A DNA stretch of 64,000 nt from Chanos chanos (taxonomy: Eukaryota; Chordata; Actinopteri; Gonorynchiformes; Chanidae), in contig NC_044495.1 of NCBI RefSeq assembly GCF_902362185.1, positions 12,593,711 to 12,657,710 of the forward strand, in the 5' to 3' direction. A model generated the notes under the pieces. The model saw nothing but the letters and a program-made list of their open reading frames with translations, did no database searches and had not been told where the DNA came from. Positions 49,156-59,879 of the stretch are shown here, piece after piece. A program made the translations under genes and the position numbers. How positions within the stretch are numbered: position 1 is the first letter of the stretch; each line of letters starts with the position of its first letter.

Positions 49156-49956
49156 GAAAGGAAAAAAAAGCACAAACTGTAGTTGCTAAACAATGGAATA
49201 AATTTTTAGACATCGGTTAATGACCCGTTAATGACCCTACAGAAAATGTGTTTCAGTGTCTACTATGTGTATGGTGAAGTGTGGAGAGATACAGATTCCA
49301 TTCAGTTTTCACAGCACTTAATGACTCTATTGCACAGAAAGAAAATTTTCAGAACAACACAACACAACAACACAAGAAGTAGCATAATTTCTTGTCACAG
49401 CTATTACAAAGACATAATAATACCGGTAACAGAAAAAACAAAAATAGATTGAATAGATAGATGTGGTTTTAAATGATTTATACACATAAGTACATAGATT
49501 CCAGTATATATTACATGCAGCCACAAATTCATAACCATAGAACATATGCATATTCTAAACGTAGCTGCTATCTTCAAAAAGTGGGTGTTGAGCAGAAAGA
49601 GATGAGCTTAAAAATAATATGAATTTGTGAGGAATAAAATCAATCTGGACCAAAGGAGCTTAGAATTTCAAGTAGTGTAAACTCTTTCCATTTATACATA
49701 CACTGAAACAACAGCAGGGGGCACTACAAAATCACATCTTTCTGTGGGGTGGACATGAACTGGATTCCAATGTTTGTCAGCTCACTGCGTAGGTAACCAC
49801 TCTTTTACACGTTTGTATTGTACAGTCAAATTGGATTGAACTGACCGAGCATGTGGAACTTGGAAAATCAGATGAATTAGGTGTGTAAGTAAATGTCTGA
49901 TTCAAAAATATGCAAGGAATGGTCAGGGAGTACTGGGTTAAGTAACACTCCATAAA

Positions 49957-50988
49957 TTACACCCTGGTGCACTCTGTGTACCTGACACTTGCAAGAGGGG
50001 TTTTTCTTTTTTCTCGGTTCAGAACCTGTTTAAATAATTCTTTAGCCCTTTGTCTAAACTGCTTCCCCACTATCACATAAAGAAAGGGATTCAGTGTACT
50101 GTTGCTCCAGCCAAGGTAAGTGGTCAGTTGGGTGCCTATGTCCAATCCATGACCCCAGAGACATCCAGAAATGACATTGTAAAAATAAAGTGTGTCAAAG
50201 AAGGTGACTGTCTGGTAAGGTAGCCAACACAGGATAAAGGTGGCCATGACAACAAGGACCAGTTGTGCAGCCTTCTTCTCGGTCCCTACAGCTGAAGATC
50301 TCCTCACCTGTTTGTCTCTGAGGACTACAATAATGTGATAACTACAGTAGGACACCAGCGACAGTGGGATTAGAAATGCCACAATATTGACAGTAAAGTT
50401 GTGACGAACCCTCCAGGCCTCATGAGGGTAATCCAAGTAGCAAGCTTCTACCCCGTAGTCAGGGAAGAAGCGAACAGAACGAAAGAGCAAGGCTGGGAGA
50501 CTGAATAAGAAACTGATTACCCAGATGGCTGAACAGATGACCTTGGCTGCAGAGGACCCTCTCTGCCTTCCCACAAACATAGATCTGGCTAACACTAAGT
50601 AGCGATCCAAGCTCACCAGTGTTAGGAAAAAGATGCTGCAATAGTAATTCATGCCGATGATGATGTTGACCAGTTGACACATTGGTTCTCCAAAAAACCA
50701 GTTGAATTTGTGAACTACAGTAACAACCCAGAAGGGCAAACAGCAAAGCATGAGGAGATCAGCAGTGGCCAGATTCCCCAGATAGATGTCTGCAACAGAA
50801 CTTTGTTTCCTCTGGAAACAAAACACACAGAGGACAAAGGTGTTGCCAAAAACACCCAAAATGCAAATGACAGACATGTAGGCTGGCTGTATGGTGTACA
50901 CCCACTCCCAGGCCTCTGTGTGGTTACACTCTGTCACATTCAGGTCTTGAAGTCCCTGGTCTGGGCTGGTAGAGGAATTCAAAGCCAT
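49957..50988 (-). CDS. bdkrb1: Bradykinin receptor B1-type
   Basis: The coding exon gives 343 residues from the ATG at 50988; an in-frame ATG at 51039 would add 17. I prefer 50988 because a good acceptor (cttcccag, ending at 51002) lies just before it and the inner start lacks the extra leader. Sequons NSS, NVT and NHT precede TECNHTEAWEW, the kinin-receptor N-terminal Cys and Trp pattern. Then follow GNTFVLCVFCFQRK, VADIYLGNLATADLLMLCCLPFW, LVSLDRYLVLARSM, CYLDYPHEAW, FILCWLPYQTVTFFDTL, the outer-loop SGCLW and STLNPFLYVIVGKQFR. Kinin receptors couple to Gq. In human B1 lies directly downstream of B2 in the same orientation, as here. The a/b status and B1 versus B2 need a tree; position and SGCLW (human B1 RGCFW) favour B1. 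Confidence 0.85.
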   Translation of the reverse strand: MALNSSTSPDQGLQDLNVTECNHTEAWEWVYTIQPAYMSVICILGVFGNTFVLCVFCFQRKQSSVADIYLGNLATADLLMLCCLPFWVVTVVHKFNWFFGEPMCQLVNIIIGMNYYCSIFFLTLVSLDRYLVLARSMFVGRQRGSSAAKVICSAIWVISFLFSLPALLFRSVRFFPDYGVEACYLDYPHEAWRVRHNFTVNIVAFLIPLSLVSYCSYHIIVVLRDKQVRRSSAVGTEKKAAQLVLVVMATFILCWLPYQTVTFFDTLYFYNVISGCLWGHGLDIGTQLTTYLGWSNSTLNPFLYVIVGKQFRQRAKELFKQVLNREKRKTPLASVRYTECTRV

Positions 50989-51002
50989 TGGAAGGCTGTT
51001 TC

Positions 51003-52193
51003 TGGGAAGAGATGTACGTATATCAAAATTCAATGACACAAATTACAGTTTAATCTAAAAATTCAGTGTAACAAAACAGAAATTAGAAAAAAAAATAATT
51101 AACATTAACTGTGGTCATGTTGTGGATCTATGAATGAGTTCCTGAAAATAAAGAGCCTTTCTTATGTGTGGTTGCCCCAGTAGCTGGTGGAACTTGTCAG
51201 ATCGAGAGATTCATCGTAAACCAGCTAGAAATAGGAAATGCTTGTTTTTTGTTATTTGCCTAACTTGATTTTCACATAAGAGGATATCTATCTGCCATTC
51301 ACTATCGCTCTCCACTTGTGTGTTCTGCGCAAGATACGTACTTTATAACTTTGAAATCCGAACGGGATCTAAGCAGGCTGTTGCACAGGGCAACTAAACC
51401 TTCACGAAAATATATTACGAAAATGTAAGCACTGAAAACAGGAAACAGATGTTTGTGGTTACACTTCTCCACCTACACAGTGCTGCAGACTTGTTTAAGA
51501 CCCTGTTTTGCTCATTTGGCAGTTACACGTGTGGTTGAGTGGGAGGACACCACTGACCTTAGTCAGCCTAGCCCTTTTACTCTGTCAGTAAAGAGGGAAG
51601 GGGAAAAACACATTATCTCGGAGCATGTTACTCACATCTCACATAAACACATGAGGTTTGTGTCACTCGTGGAAATTTTATGAGATGCTCTTTAATTTGA
51701 CCAAACGGTCATTTCTTTTGAGAAAACAGTGGAAAGTCATTTGAGAGCCGTGAAGGCTGAGTAATGTCTTCTTCACGCTTTGTTCTTTTTTTTTCAGTCT
51801 GTGTTTTATTGTTGGTACACAAACATGTCTTTACATGCCACAGAGTATGAAGTTCATTAGCTCATTGTTCATTTTAGTGCTAAAAAGAAAAATAAATTGA
51901 TAAAAAAGAAAGTAAATTTTATTTGTTATAGATAATGCTACCACCAAGGGTGCTCTTTAAAATACCTGATCTTGAAATAGCACACTTAAATATACCTGAT
52001 TAGTGCACTGCACTACAAGCAAACACAAAATACATAAAATAACAAAAAATGTTAGAAATTGTTCTTATCATTTGTTAATCATTGATAAATAGCCTCCTTG
52101 TAATAAAATGAAGATAATTTTACTTAATCAAGCATATATTGAGTGACACTTGTCTGTCAGAGAAAAGTTTCATTAGCTTGGTGTTTCTCTGTC
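51003..52193. other. Spacer between B1- and B2-type receptor genes
   Basis: A TATA-like ttataaag on the - strand (about 51341-51347) could serve the B1-type gene. The donor of a 5' UTR exon is not obvious. AATAAA signals on the - strand at about 51918-51923 and 51805-51810 could end the B2-type transcript. No other gene was seen. Confidence 0.4.
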
Positions 52194-53279
52194 TCACATA
52201 TAAGTCTTTAATGTTGATGAAGTCTGTGATTGTGTCAAACTGCCCCGTGTCTTCTTCGTTTGTGTAATTTGCACGAGTAACTCTTTCACTTTCTTTCTGA
52301 AATTCTTCCCAACAATTACATAGAGGATTGGATTCAGCACACTGTTGCTAAAAGCCAGATATGTAAATATCTGGTTACAAATATCCAAGCTATTTTCAAG
52401 ATCACACCCGCTGAGGGCCCCCAACTCGACAAGAATGTGGAGGAAGGTCACCAAGTGGAAGGGAACCCAGCAGAATAGAAAAGCTACCAGCACAGCCAAA
52501 ATCAGCACTGTGGCCTTCCTCTCGGAGTTCTCCACATTGAACTTGTCCATCAGCTGATCCCCTAAGGCACGGATGATCTTCCAAGTACAGTAGAAGATGA
52601 TGGATACGGGTAAGATGAATCCTAGTAGAGTGAGGAGTATGTCACAGGCAATACGCACGGTGGGACTGGGATAATCCAATATGCAGGCTGTTACGCTGAA
52701 CTGGGGGAAGTACTTCACGGATCGGAAGTGGAGCGTTGGGATGCTTAAGAGAATCCCAAGACTCCAAACAGCTAAGCAACTGAGCTTGGCATACTTGGGT
52801 CTCCTCATTCTCCCGTGGGACATGGTGTGAACCAAAGCCACATAGCGATCAGCGCTCACAAGCACTAAGAAGTAGATACTGCAGTACATGTTCATCTTAA
52901 TGCCTGCATTGACCAATCGACACATGAGAGAGCCGAATGGCCATTCAAAGTCATTGATTATATTAATGGCCCAGAAAGGCAGCGTGGAGACGAAGAGGAG
53001 ATCAGCTGCGGCAAGGCTTCCCAGGTAGATCTCAGCTACACTGCAGGCTTTCTTATGGAGGCAGAAGACGGCCAGAACAAACAAATTTTCAATGACGCCG
53101 AGCACACAAATAGTAAACATGAATGCAGGCTGCATAGCTGTAAGCCAGCCCCATGCCTCTGGGTCAGGACACTCACTGGTGTTACTGCTGTTGTTTCCAA
53201 GGGAAGTAAAGTCTGTTGTTGGGAAGACTGAAGGAGTAATTGTCGAGAAATCCATTTTGACAGCTGTTGAGAGATACAT
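52194..53279 (-). CDS. bdkrb2: Bradykinin receptor B2-type
   Basis: A single coding exon gives 361 residues from 53279, or 353 from a second in-frame ATG at 53255. An acceptor-like ctctcaacag lies between the two ATGs, so the shorter form may be the real one. The N-terminus has NNS and NTS sequons and SECPDPEAWGW. Then follow ENLFVLAVFCLHKKACSVAE, IYLGSLAAADLLFVSTLPFW, VSADRYVALVHTMSHGRMRR, ITACILDYPS-like VTACILDYPSPT, ENSERKATVLILAVLVAFLF, CWVPFHLVTFLHIL, the loop LSGCDLENSLD and SVLNPILYVIVGKNFRKKV. SMGRMRG, CLHKxxCxVAEIYLGxLAAADL and the order of genes match human B2. B2 is the constitutive kinin receptor coupled to Gq and raises Ca2+. Confidence 0.9.
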   Translation of the reverse strand: MYLSTAVKMDFSTITPSVFPTTDFTSLGNNSSNTSECPDPEAWGWLTAMQPAFMFTICVLGVIENLFVLAVFCLHKKACSVAEIYLGSLAAADLLFVSTLPFWAINIINDFEWPFGSLMCRLVNAGIKMNMYCSIYFLVLVSADRYVALVHTMSHGRMRRPKYAKLSCLAVWSLGILLSIPTLHFRSVKYFPQFSVTACILDYPSPTVRIACDILLTLLGFILPVSIIFYCTWKIIRALGDQLMDKFNVENSERKATVLILAVLVAFLFCWVPFHLVTFLHILVELGALSGCDLENSLDICNQIFTYLAFSNSVLNPILYVIVGKNFRKKVKELLVQITQTKKTRGSLTQSQTSSTLKTYM

Positions 53280-54623
53280 TTTTGATTTTAACTTTTAGCT
53301 CTAAAATTGAAAGGTACTCATTGATAATGGTTACAACTACTTATAACAGAACATACACTTCAAATAAACTTCATCAGATGAAAAAAACTGACGGGAAGAA
53401 ATACACCATGGATGTGTATACATCTGAGAAATGACTCATCCTGGTATGACTGGTATGAACACTTTCTATCTAAATTCCTTTCTTAGAAACTAAAAGTATG
53501 TATCAAGACCATAGCTTCATTGACAGGTTTAAGTGAATTTTGCGCCTGTTAGAAGCTATGTCGTCAGTATAAGTTACCAGAAGTCTGTAAGAAAGCAAAG
53601 CAAAACAATTATTAACAACCAAAAAAAAGGGAGGAAATTAAAAATTGATTAGCAAGTGTGAGTAATGGGAAAACAATGAAGATCAAAAACTCAAAGAAAA
53701 GATCCTCAGAAATGACAAAGTCATCAGTTCAACACAGGTTTCCTAATAAACATGTGTTAATACAACCAGAACCTAAGCCTATTTCAACATTTTGAAATCC
53801 CCTCAAAACTAGTTGCAAATTGCATGAATGGGTAATTCAGTCACCAGGAACATGCTCGTGTGTTTCAAATGTGTCATAGATGAGTCATTGTAAAGAGATT
53901 AGAACATGTCTGAATACTGAGAAAACTACTTTCCCTGTCCCAACTATTCTATGAACATATTCATATTTAGCACTTTAAAAATTAAAAAATTAATAAGGTT
54001 GAATCATTTCCACCTTGATGGCTTTAGAACAGTCACTGTGTTGAATGTTTCCCAGTCATACTTGTTAGCTGACTGTAATTCCACTATATATATACACAGA
54101 TATATACAGACTGAACTGAAAATAAATTGTCATACAGGAAATTTAGATGTCACATCCAATCAGTCACAGACAGTCTGCCCAATTAGTAACTCAGTAGCTC
54201 AGCTCTATCAAACCACGTGTGTGTACTTTATCAAAACCAGATGTATATGCTCTTTGTATACTGCTAACACATAAGAAACAGTATTCTTAGTCTCTAATGA
54301 GCAAAGTTGACCACAGTTTGCAATATGCGATCATGTCTCAGAATGCATAAATATTTACTGCAACATGCCTGAAGATATATGGTTTAGTGTAGTGTTAGTG
54401 TGGCTTATTAGCTTAGTTAAAAAAAAATAGTTCCTGTAATAATACATACAAAATCCAAAAAAGCTATATTGTTATCTCTTTAGTGTGACTATAACTGTCA
54501 CATTGTCTTCCAGTATAAAGAATATAGAACATTGACGCACTAAATATCAAAAAGAGAAAGAGTACAGCTTTAAATTCCATACATACAGTTCATGCCTGAA
54601 GGAAATGGGATAACTGTACATAC

Positions 54624-54745
54624 CGTATTGACTGAGGTTTCCAGGAAACCAGATCCAGATTTGCTTTGCCTCTCTCAAGCTGGGCTGTCTCTCTCTTGAT
54701 CTCCACTATGGAGCAGAAAGCATGACTGGGCTATTTAAATGATCA
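54624..54745 (-). promoter_or_regulatory. TATA box and 5' UTR exon for bdkrb2
   Basis: On the - strand atttaaatag (54731-54740) is a TATA-like box. About 30 bp on begins an exon-like stretch rich in purines (ggagatcaagagagagac), which ends at tcaatacg followed by gtatgtac, a strong donor (cut after 54624). It would be spliced to an acceptor just before the bdkrb2 coding exon (about 53.27 kb). The layout is the same as for the third kinin receptor. Confidence 0.42.
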
Positions 54746-57700
54746 TCTGAAAGTGAAGCACACTTTGCCTCCTTTCTCTCCACCTCCTTTTGGCTTACCA
54801 CATTTCAACTGATTTATGCTTGAAGTGATTGGTCCAAAACAGTTACAGTTATTAACCCAGTTTTATAAATAAGTAGTTTTGTCAATAATCATCTTGGTCT
54901 TTAATGTCTCCTAACAGGAAATTGCTCATTTGTAAGGGATGCAATTAGTTCACCAGTGTTGTGACCCCCCTAAATTGTGTTTAGATATCTACTAACATCC
55001 CAGCTGATGTTTCCACTATTTGTTGTAGGCTGTGTTTACAATATGATTTTATGAAATACGCTTGCATGGCAGAGCACCCTTCCTTAACTCTTTAAGGTAT
55101 AAGTCCAGGAACTTTGACTGTACCTTTGTCGTGTGTATATGCACTTCCTTGTTTTCCATATCAAATTACGATGTATGAAGTCCAAATTAGTGGTAAACAT
55201 CTCCTCTTGTTTTAAAGTTTACATTTTGGAGCATAATTTATCAAAGGGGAATCAGGCACCTAATAGTTCTGGGAGGGCACTGTTGGCTGTTTTAGAAAAT
55301 AAGTCACAGGCTATTTTAATGTTGGTTAATTGCAAAACATGATATACTGAACAGACTGCATAAGGTAGTATGTTTCATCAGTGTTTCATCAAAGGCCTGC
55401 TGCAAATGATCACAGAACAGACTGAAACATAAATAAATCACTAGATATGATTCTACTTTGTTACTAGGAATTCTCTGAAGGACCTAGGTGGTTTTGCAAC
55501 ACCAAACCCAGGTCATGTTTGAACATCAAGGTTGTCTTAGGGGCTCAGGGGAATACTTAGAAGAGAAGACACAACTGTAGATATCTTAGATACAATCACA
55601 TAGCTAACAATGCTGCAAGCTGCAAAGGTTTAAGATACATTCATTTCAGATGCCTTCAGATGTAGTTTTGTAAACTCAGGTGAAAAACAAAAACAAAAAC
55701 AAAAACCTCAGCATTGAAGCTTTTCTCAGTTCCAACCTTTCGTAGTCCAAAGACAGCAGATAGCTTATTTACCGTTACAAAATGTAATTCACTGTATATT
55801 ACTACTTGCAAAATCTTATTTCTTTTCCTTTTGAATGTTGTGGGTCTGATAAAGCTGCGGTTTTTACACAAAATTGTTGGGATTGTTGTAGCAAGTTATT
55901 CATAATGACTTAGAACACTCTGAAAGTCTAATGGAGGCTTGCAGTGAATATTAAGTCCTCTGGAGTACTATACAGAAAATCAACTCATGAATTTTCACCC
56001 AAATGTTCAAATGTGATAAAAACCATTAGGGTAATGTGTACAGTAAAACACAACCAAGAGCCATGCTTGAGATTTCATGTGGGGATGAAACCATTAGAAA
56101 GCCATTACAACAAAGGAACTCAGTAATGGAAAACGGTTTGTGGGATACTGGAGACTGAAATGAGCTGAGCTGATGGTGCAATAACTACTGCCCACCATCC
56201 ATTTAAGCATCAATATTGCCCTACAATCACATAAATAACTTATCAGTGCAACTGCTCCATCCCTTGTGTCTCTTACAGTAATACAAGTAAATTAGTGCTT
56301 TCACAAAACAGTAAGTACTTTTTGACAGTTTACATTCAGCACTTGTCAAGGATAAACACATGAAAATGGAGATGACTTCATGTGTTGTGTCATATTCAAA
56401 CAGGCTATAGCAGTGTGTGGCAGTCTGGCCAAACTGTTCTCTGCCTCTCATCCATCTAGGCACATAGTGAGAATGAGAACATGGATGAGACTTGCATGTG
56501 TCTATTATGTATAATGGACATACAATTAAAAAAAATCGTGAAGAGGTTACCCGTCAATGAGGTGCAATATTATTAGTTTATGACAACACAGTGGTTTATC
56601 TCAGTATCAAATATAGTTTCACCGTATTAAAAATAAAAAATCAAAAACATGAATTGCTGGTTTCCCATGAGACTATTGTTGTGTAAAGTCTTTCGTCATG
56701 AAAGGAGATATGGACCAGTTCTTGCGAGACCGCTGGGAATTTTTAGCTCAGGTCAGTAATGCTTCCAGCATTTCATTCCATAGCAAGAGTCTGTTGGTGC
56801 CATGCTCCTTTTTCATCACTCATTTCTGACAGCAGGCGTCAAGCTGTTTGTAACAGTTAGCTCTTTAAAATACCAACTGGATGGAACAAACTGAGCAAGC
56901 AGAAAAATGAACAAGATGTTTCCTCATTTCAGCTTTTATATTTTTGACTGGACTTTGCCAGAATGCCTTTGACATGTGGCCCCTGAAAGCAGCTTAATGA
57001 TTCAACAGTTAAAAGTAGTTGTAAAATGCAAAGGAAACTGCTGGTTCATTTCATCTAATTTTATATACTAATCAAAGTGAATGTAACAAAAGGTTAATTA
57101 CGTGTCCAGCTGATATGTTGTCATGTGGGCAAAAGTCAGAATACATATTGCCTTTTATTTAACCAGACACAGTAGCTAAAAAGCTGTTGGAAAAAGAAAA
57201 AACTCTCAAACTTGTTTCAAATAGGTTCAGGACACAGTGAATACAGAGAGGCTCTAATTTTGTAAATGCTAACGATGATCATTCTAAAAGGAGTTACACG
57301 GTGAACTAAACGGGAGAAATTTAGCAAACTTCTTTGGATGGCGCCGAAAAAGTCACAATCCAAAGCAACACTATATTCTAATGTCACAGAGTATCAGATG
57401 ATGTTTCTTTTGGTTTTCGTTTATCATGTGATGAAAGGCATGACACCGACAGTGAAGACAAATAGCTACTTCTTTCTAAATCAGTCGCTTTTGTCATGTT
57501 AAGTGGTAGTGTGATGGATTACATTTTTCAAACAAAGCATTAGCTCCAAGAGTTAAACATGAAACAGCAGTCCACTTTATCTTCCCTTCCGTAACTTTGT
57601 TTTTTCCCTTCTGGTCCTTCTCATGAAGTGTACATTAAATAGAGTGGAAAGAATTAGCATTATGTTCTGGGACATAAAGGGATGGATGTATTTACTGGAG

Positions 57701-59497
57701 AAATGTGGCCATATGGTGCTTCTTTGTTACAGCAGCACAAAACACTGAAAGTAATGAAACAATCACATACAGAACAAAGAGTTAGAAATGGTTTCCTTGG
57801 GGTGGCTACACTCTCTTATTTACATTGACTGCTAAGAGGGAGACCTGCAGAAGACAAACATACAAATTCATGCATTCCTGAAAGGCTAGGAAGCATAATC
57901 CTCGGAAGCACTAGGAACTTTGTTTTGATTGGAACTGAATAATAGGACCATTTGCAATGAAAATACCCCAAAATAAAATTAAAAAAACCTTTAGATAACT
58001 GTCCCGCTTTATTTTTGAAAATGGAATTGCTTCTCCTAAAGCAGAACTTGGTTGTGCCTGTTTATAGCTCTCATTGAGCCAGTTTTTCCTGTCAAATATA
58101 TTTCTAAAGCTGGAGCTTAAAAATAACTTTGAGTTTTTATGGAGTGTCTCCACTCTTGAAGCCTGACGCTAAACCACTCTATTTAAAACTGAATAAGATG
58201 AAATTCCTGTTTTTCCTGTAAGCCACAAGATGTTATATTAAGCATAAAGCAAATTATTGAAACCGTTACATCATGTTTTTAAATTAAAGATCCTTGTTTA
58301 TTGAAAAGATTTATTTACCGCTCAAAGTCAATAATAATGATAAAAAAGCAACTTCCAAAATAAGACTGAAAGTTTCCATGGTCACGTTTGAACTAAGCAC
58401 AGATGGAGAGATATGGTCATGCTCAAAGTTATGTTTACATTTTAGTTGTGAGCTGTTATGTAAATGTTTTATTACACTTCACATATGTATAAATTTTTTT
58501 CTCTGTAGTGAAAATATTTTAGATAATAGCATTATTTAGTTGTCAGGGACAGACTGCAGTTCTGAAAGTTGTAAACCTGGGTGTGGTGAGTCAGACTTTG
58601 TGTCTGGAAGAAATACCACCCTGTTCTTGTTGGTTTCCTCAGCATAATCATTTATAATTTTGCTGTCTCCTGTTCTGTCTTGGTTGCACCATGTTGAAAG
58701 TTCTTTTAGCTACCCAAACATTTGTGCAAAGGGAAATTTGGGTCTCTGTTATTCAAACCACTAAAGACAGAGTGTGCAAGCAAATTGATACGGTGTCTGG
58801 TTGCTATTGGATAAAAAAGCTACAACAAAAGAGGTTGTTAAAATTTCCATCAATCTTGTAGCTTTGACATCTGTAAAACCATTCTGCCTGGCCGTTTCCC
58901 AAAACATCTATAAACCGTCTGAGGCTGCTCTTGAGATGAAATAGAAAAGTGAAATATGACATGACGACATGTCCTGTTGTGTAACCTCACAAATGACCTT
59001 GTATGAACCACAGACAAAGCCTTCCATTATGGATTCTGAAATAACAAAAATGATAACTGTATTCCTCTTGCCTTTGTTGTTTACTTTCAAAGTTTGATCA
59101 ATTTTGAATAATATTCAGTCTGTTTCAATATTCAGGTAGCAAAAAAGTTTAATTAATCATAAACACTCTCCCAGCATGTCACTTCCATCCAGCTGGTGCA
59201 TGAAACTGAGATGTGAACAGAATATTTTATAAAAACTTATAAAAATCCTCATTACCTACAGTGACAGAAAGTAGTTCTTTGCCCCTTGCTTGATTTTTTT
59301 TCCAAGCAGTTTCAAAATATTTGTAATAAAACAACAATTCCCATTTATTATTATGATCCTATTTATCTTACGATTAAAAGGAGATTTAAGCAGAGAGACA
59401 AATTTTCATGTTCAGTGGACAAAATGAACACATTATGTGATGTCTCACATAAGAGTAAACTCTGTCTGTGCTGAAAATGTGAGACTAAGTATCAGAA

Positions 59498-59500
<3 letters not shown>

Positions 59501-59523
<23 letters not shown>
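59501..59523. repeat. (CA)n microsatellite
   Basis: About 12 CA units, about 380 bp before the fossil cluster. Confidence 0.88.
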
Positions 59524-59528
<5 letters not shown>

Positions 59529-59879
59529 TAAACAGACTGGAGGGTAAAGTAAACTTACACTTGCTTTTTCATTATAGGATGCTTGAGTGTGTATTTAAGG
59601 TGCTTGTGATCTATTGCAACAAGGTGATGGGAGTATGCGCATATCCCTATCCCAAGACACTGTCTGCACTCAGTAACACCTTTTGCAGCACACAGAGAGA
59701 GTGCCACTTCTCCTGTGTCCATAACCACCATTAAACTCCATAAAAGAACAAAATTAATCTCTGCGTCTCTTTATTATTTTTTATGTATGACATCAAATGC
59801 TCAAAATCTCTGGTGTCATGACCTGGATGGAACAGAGACTGAGTGAAATCATCATTATAAGAGAATAAGGGACTTTTCC

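Larger units (their letters stand above)
47301..49956. other. Spacer between third kinin receptor and B1-type gene
   Basis: It holds the likely 5' UTR exon of the third receptor at about 47849-47935, an L2-type LINE fragment at 48178-48835 and a CT microsatellite at 49123-49155. The rest is AT-rich, without gene signals. Confidence 0.5.
53280..59879. other. Gene desert upstream of bdkrb2
   Basis: The first 1.4 kb should be the bdkrb2 5' UTR intron. Beyond about 54.75 kb no gene is recognised. The base composition is AT-rich, and most open frames are under 85 codons with no family resemblance. One short frame with a good splice donor at 56698-56751 is listed as a finding. A (CA)n run lies at 59501-59523. 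Confidence 0.5.
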
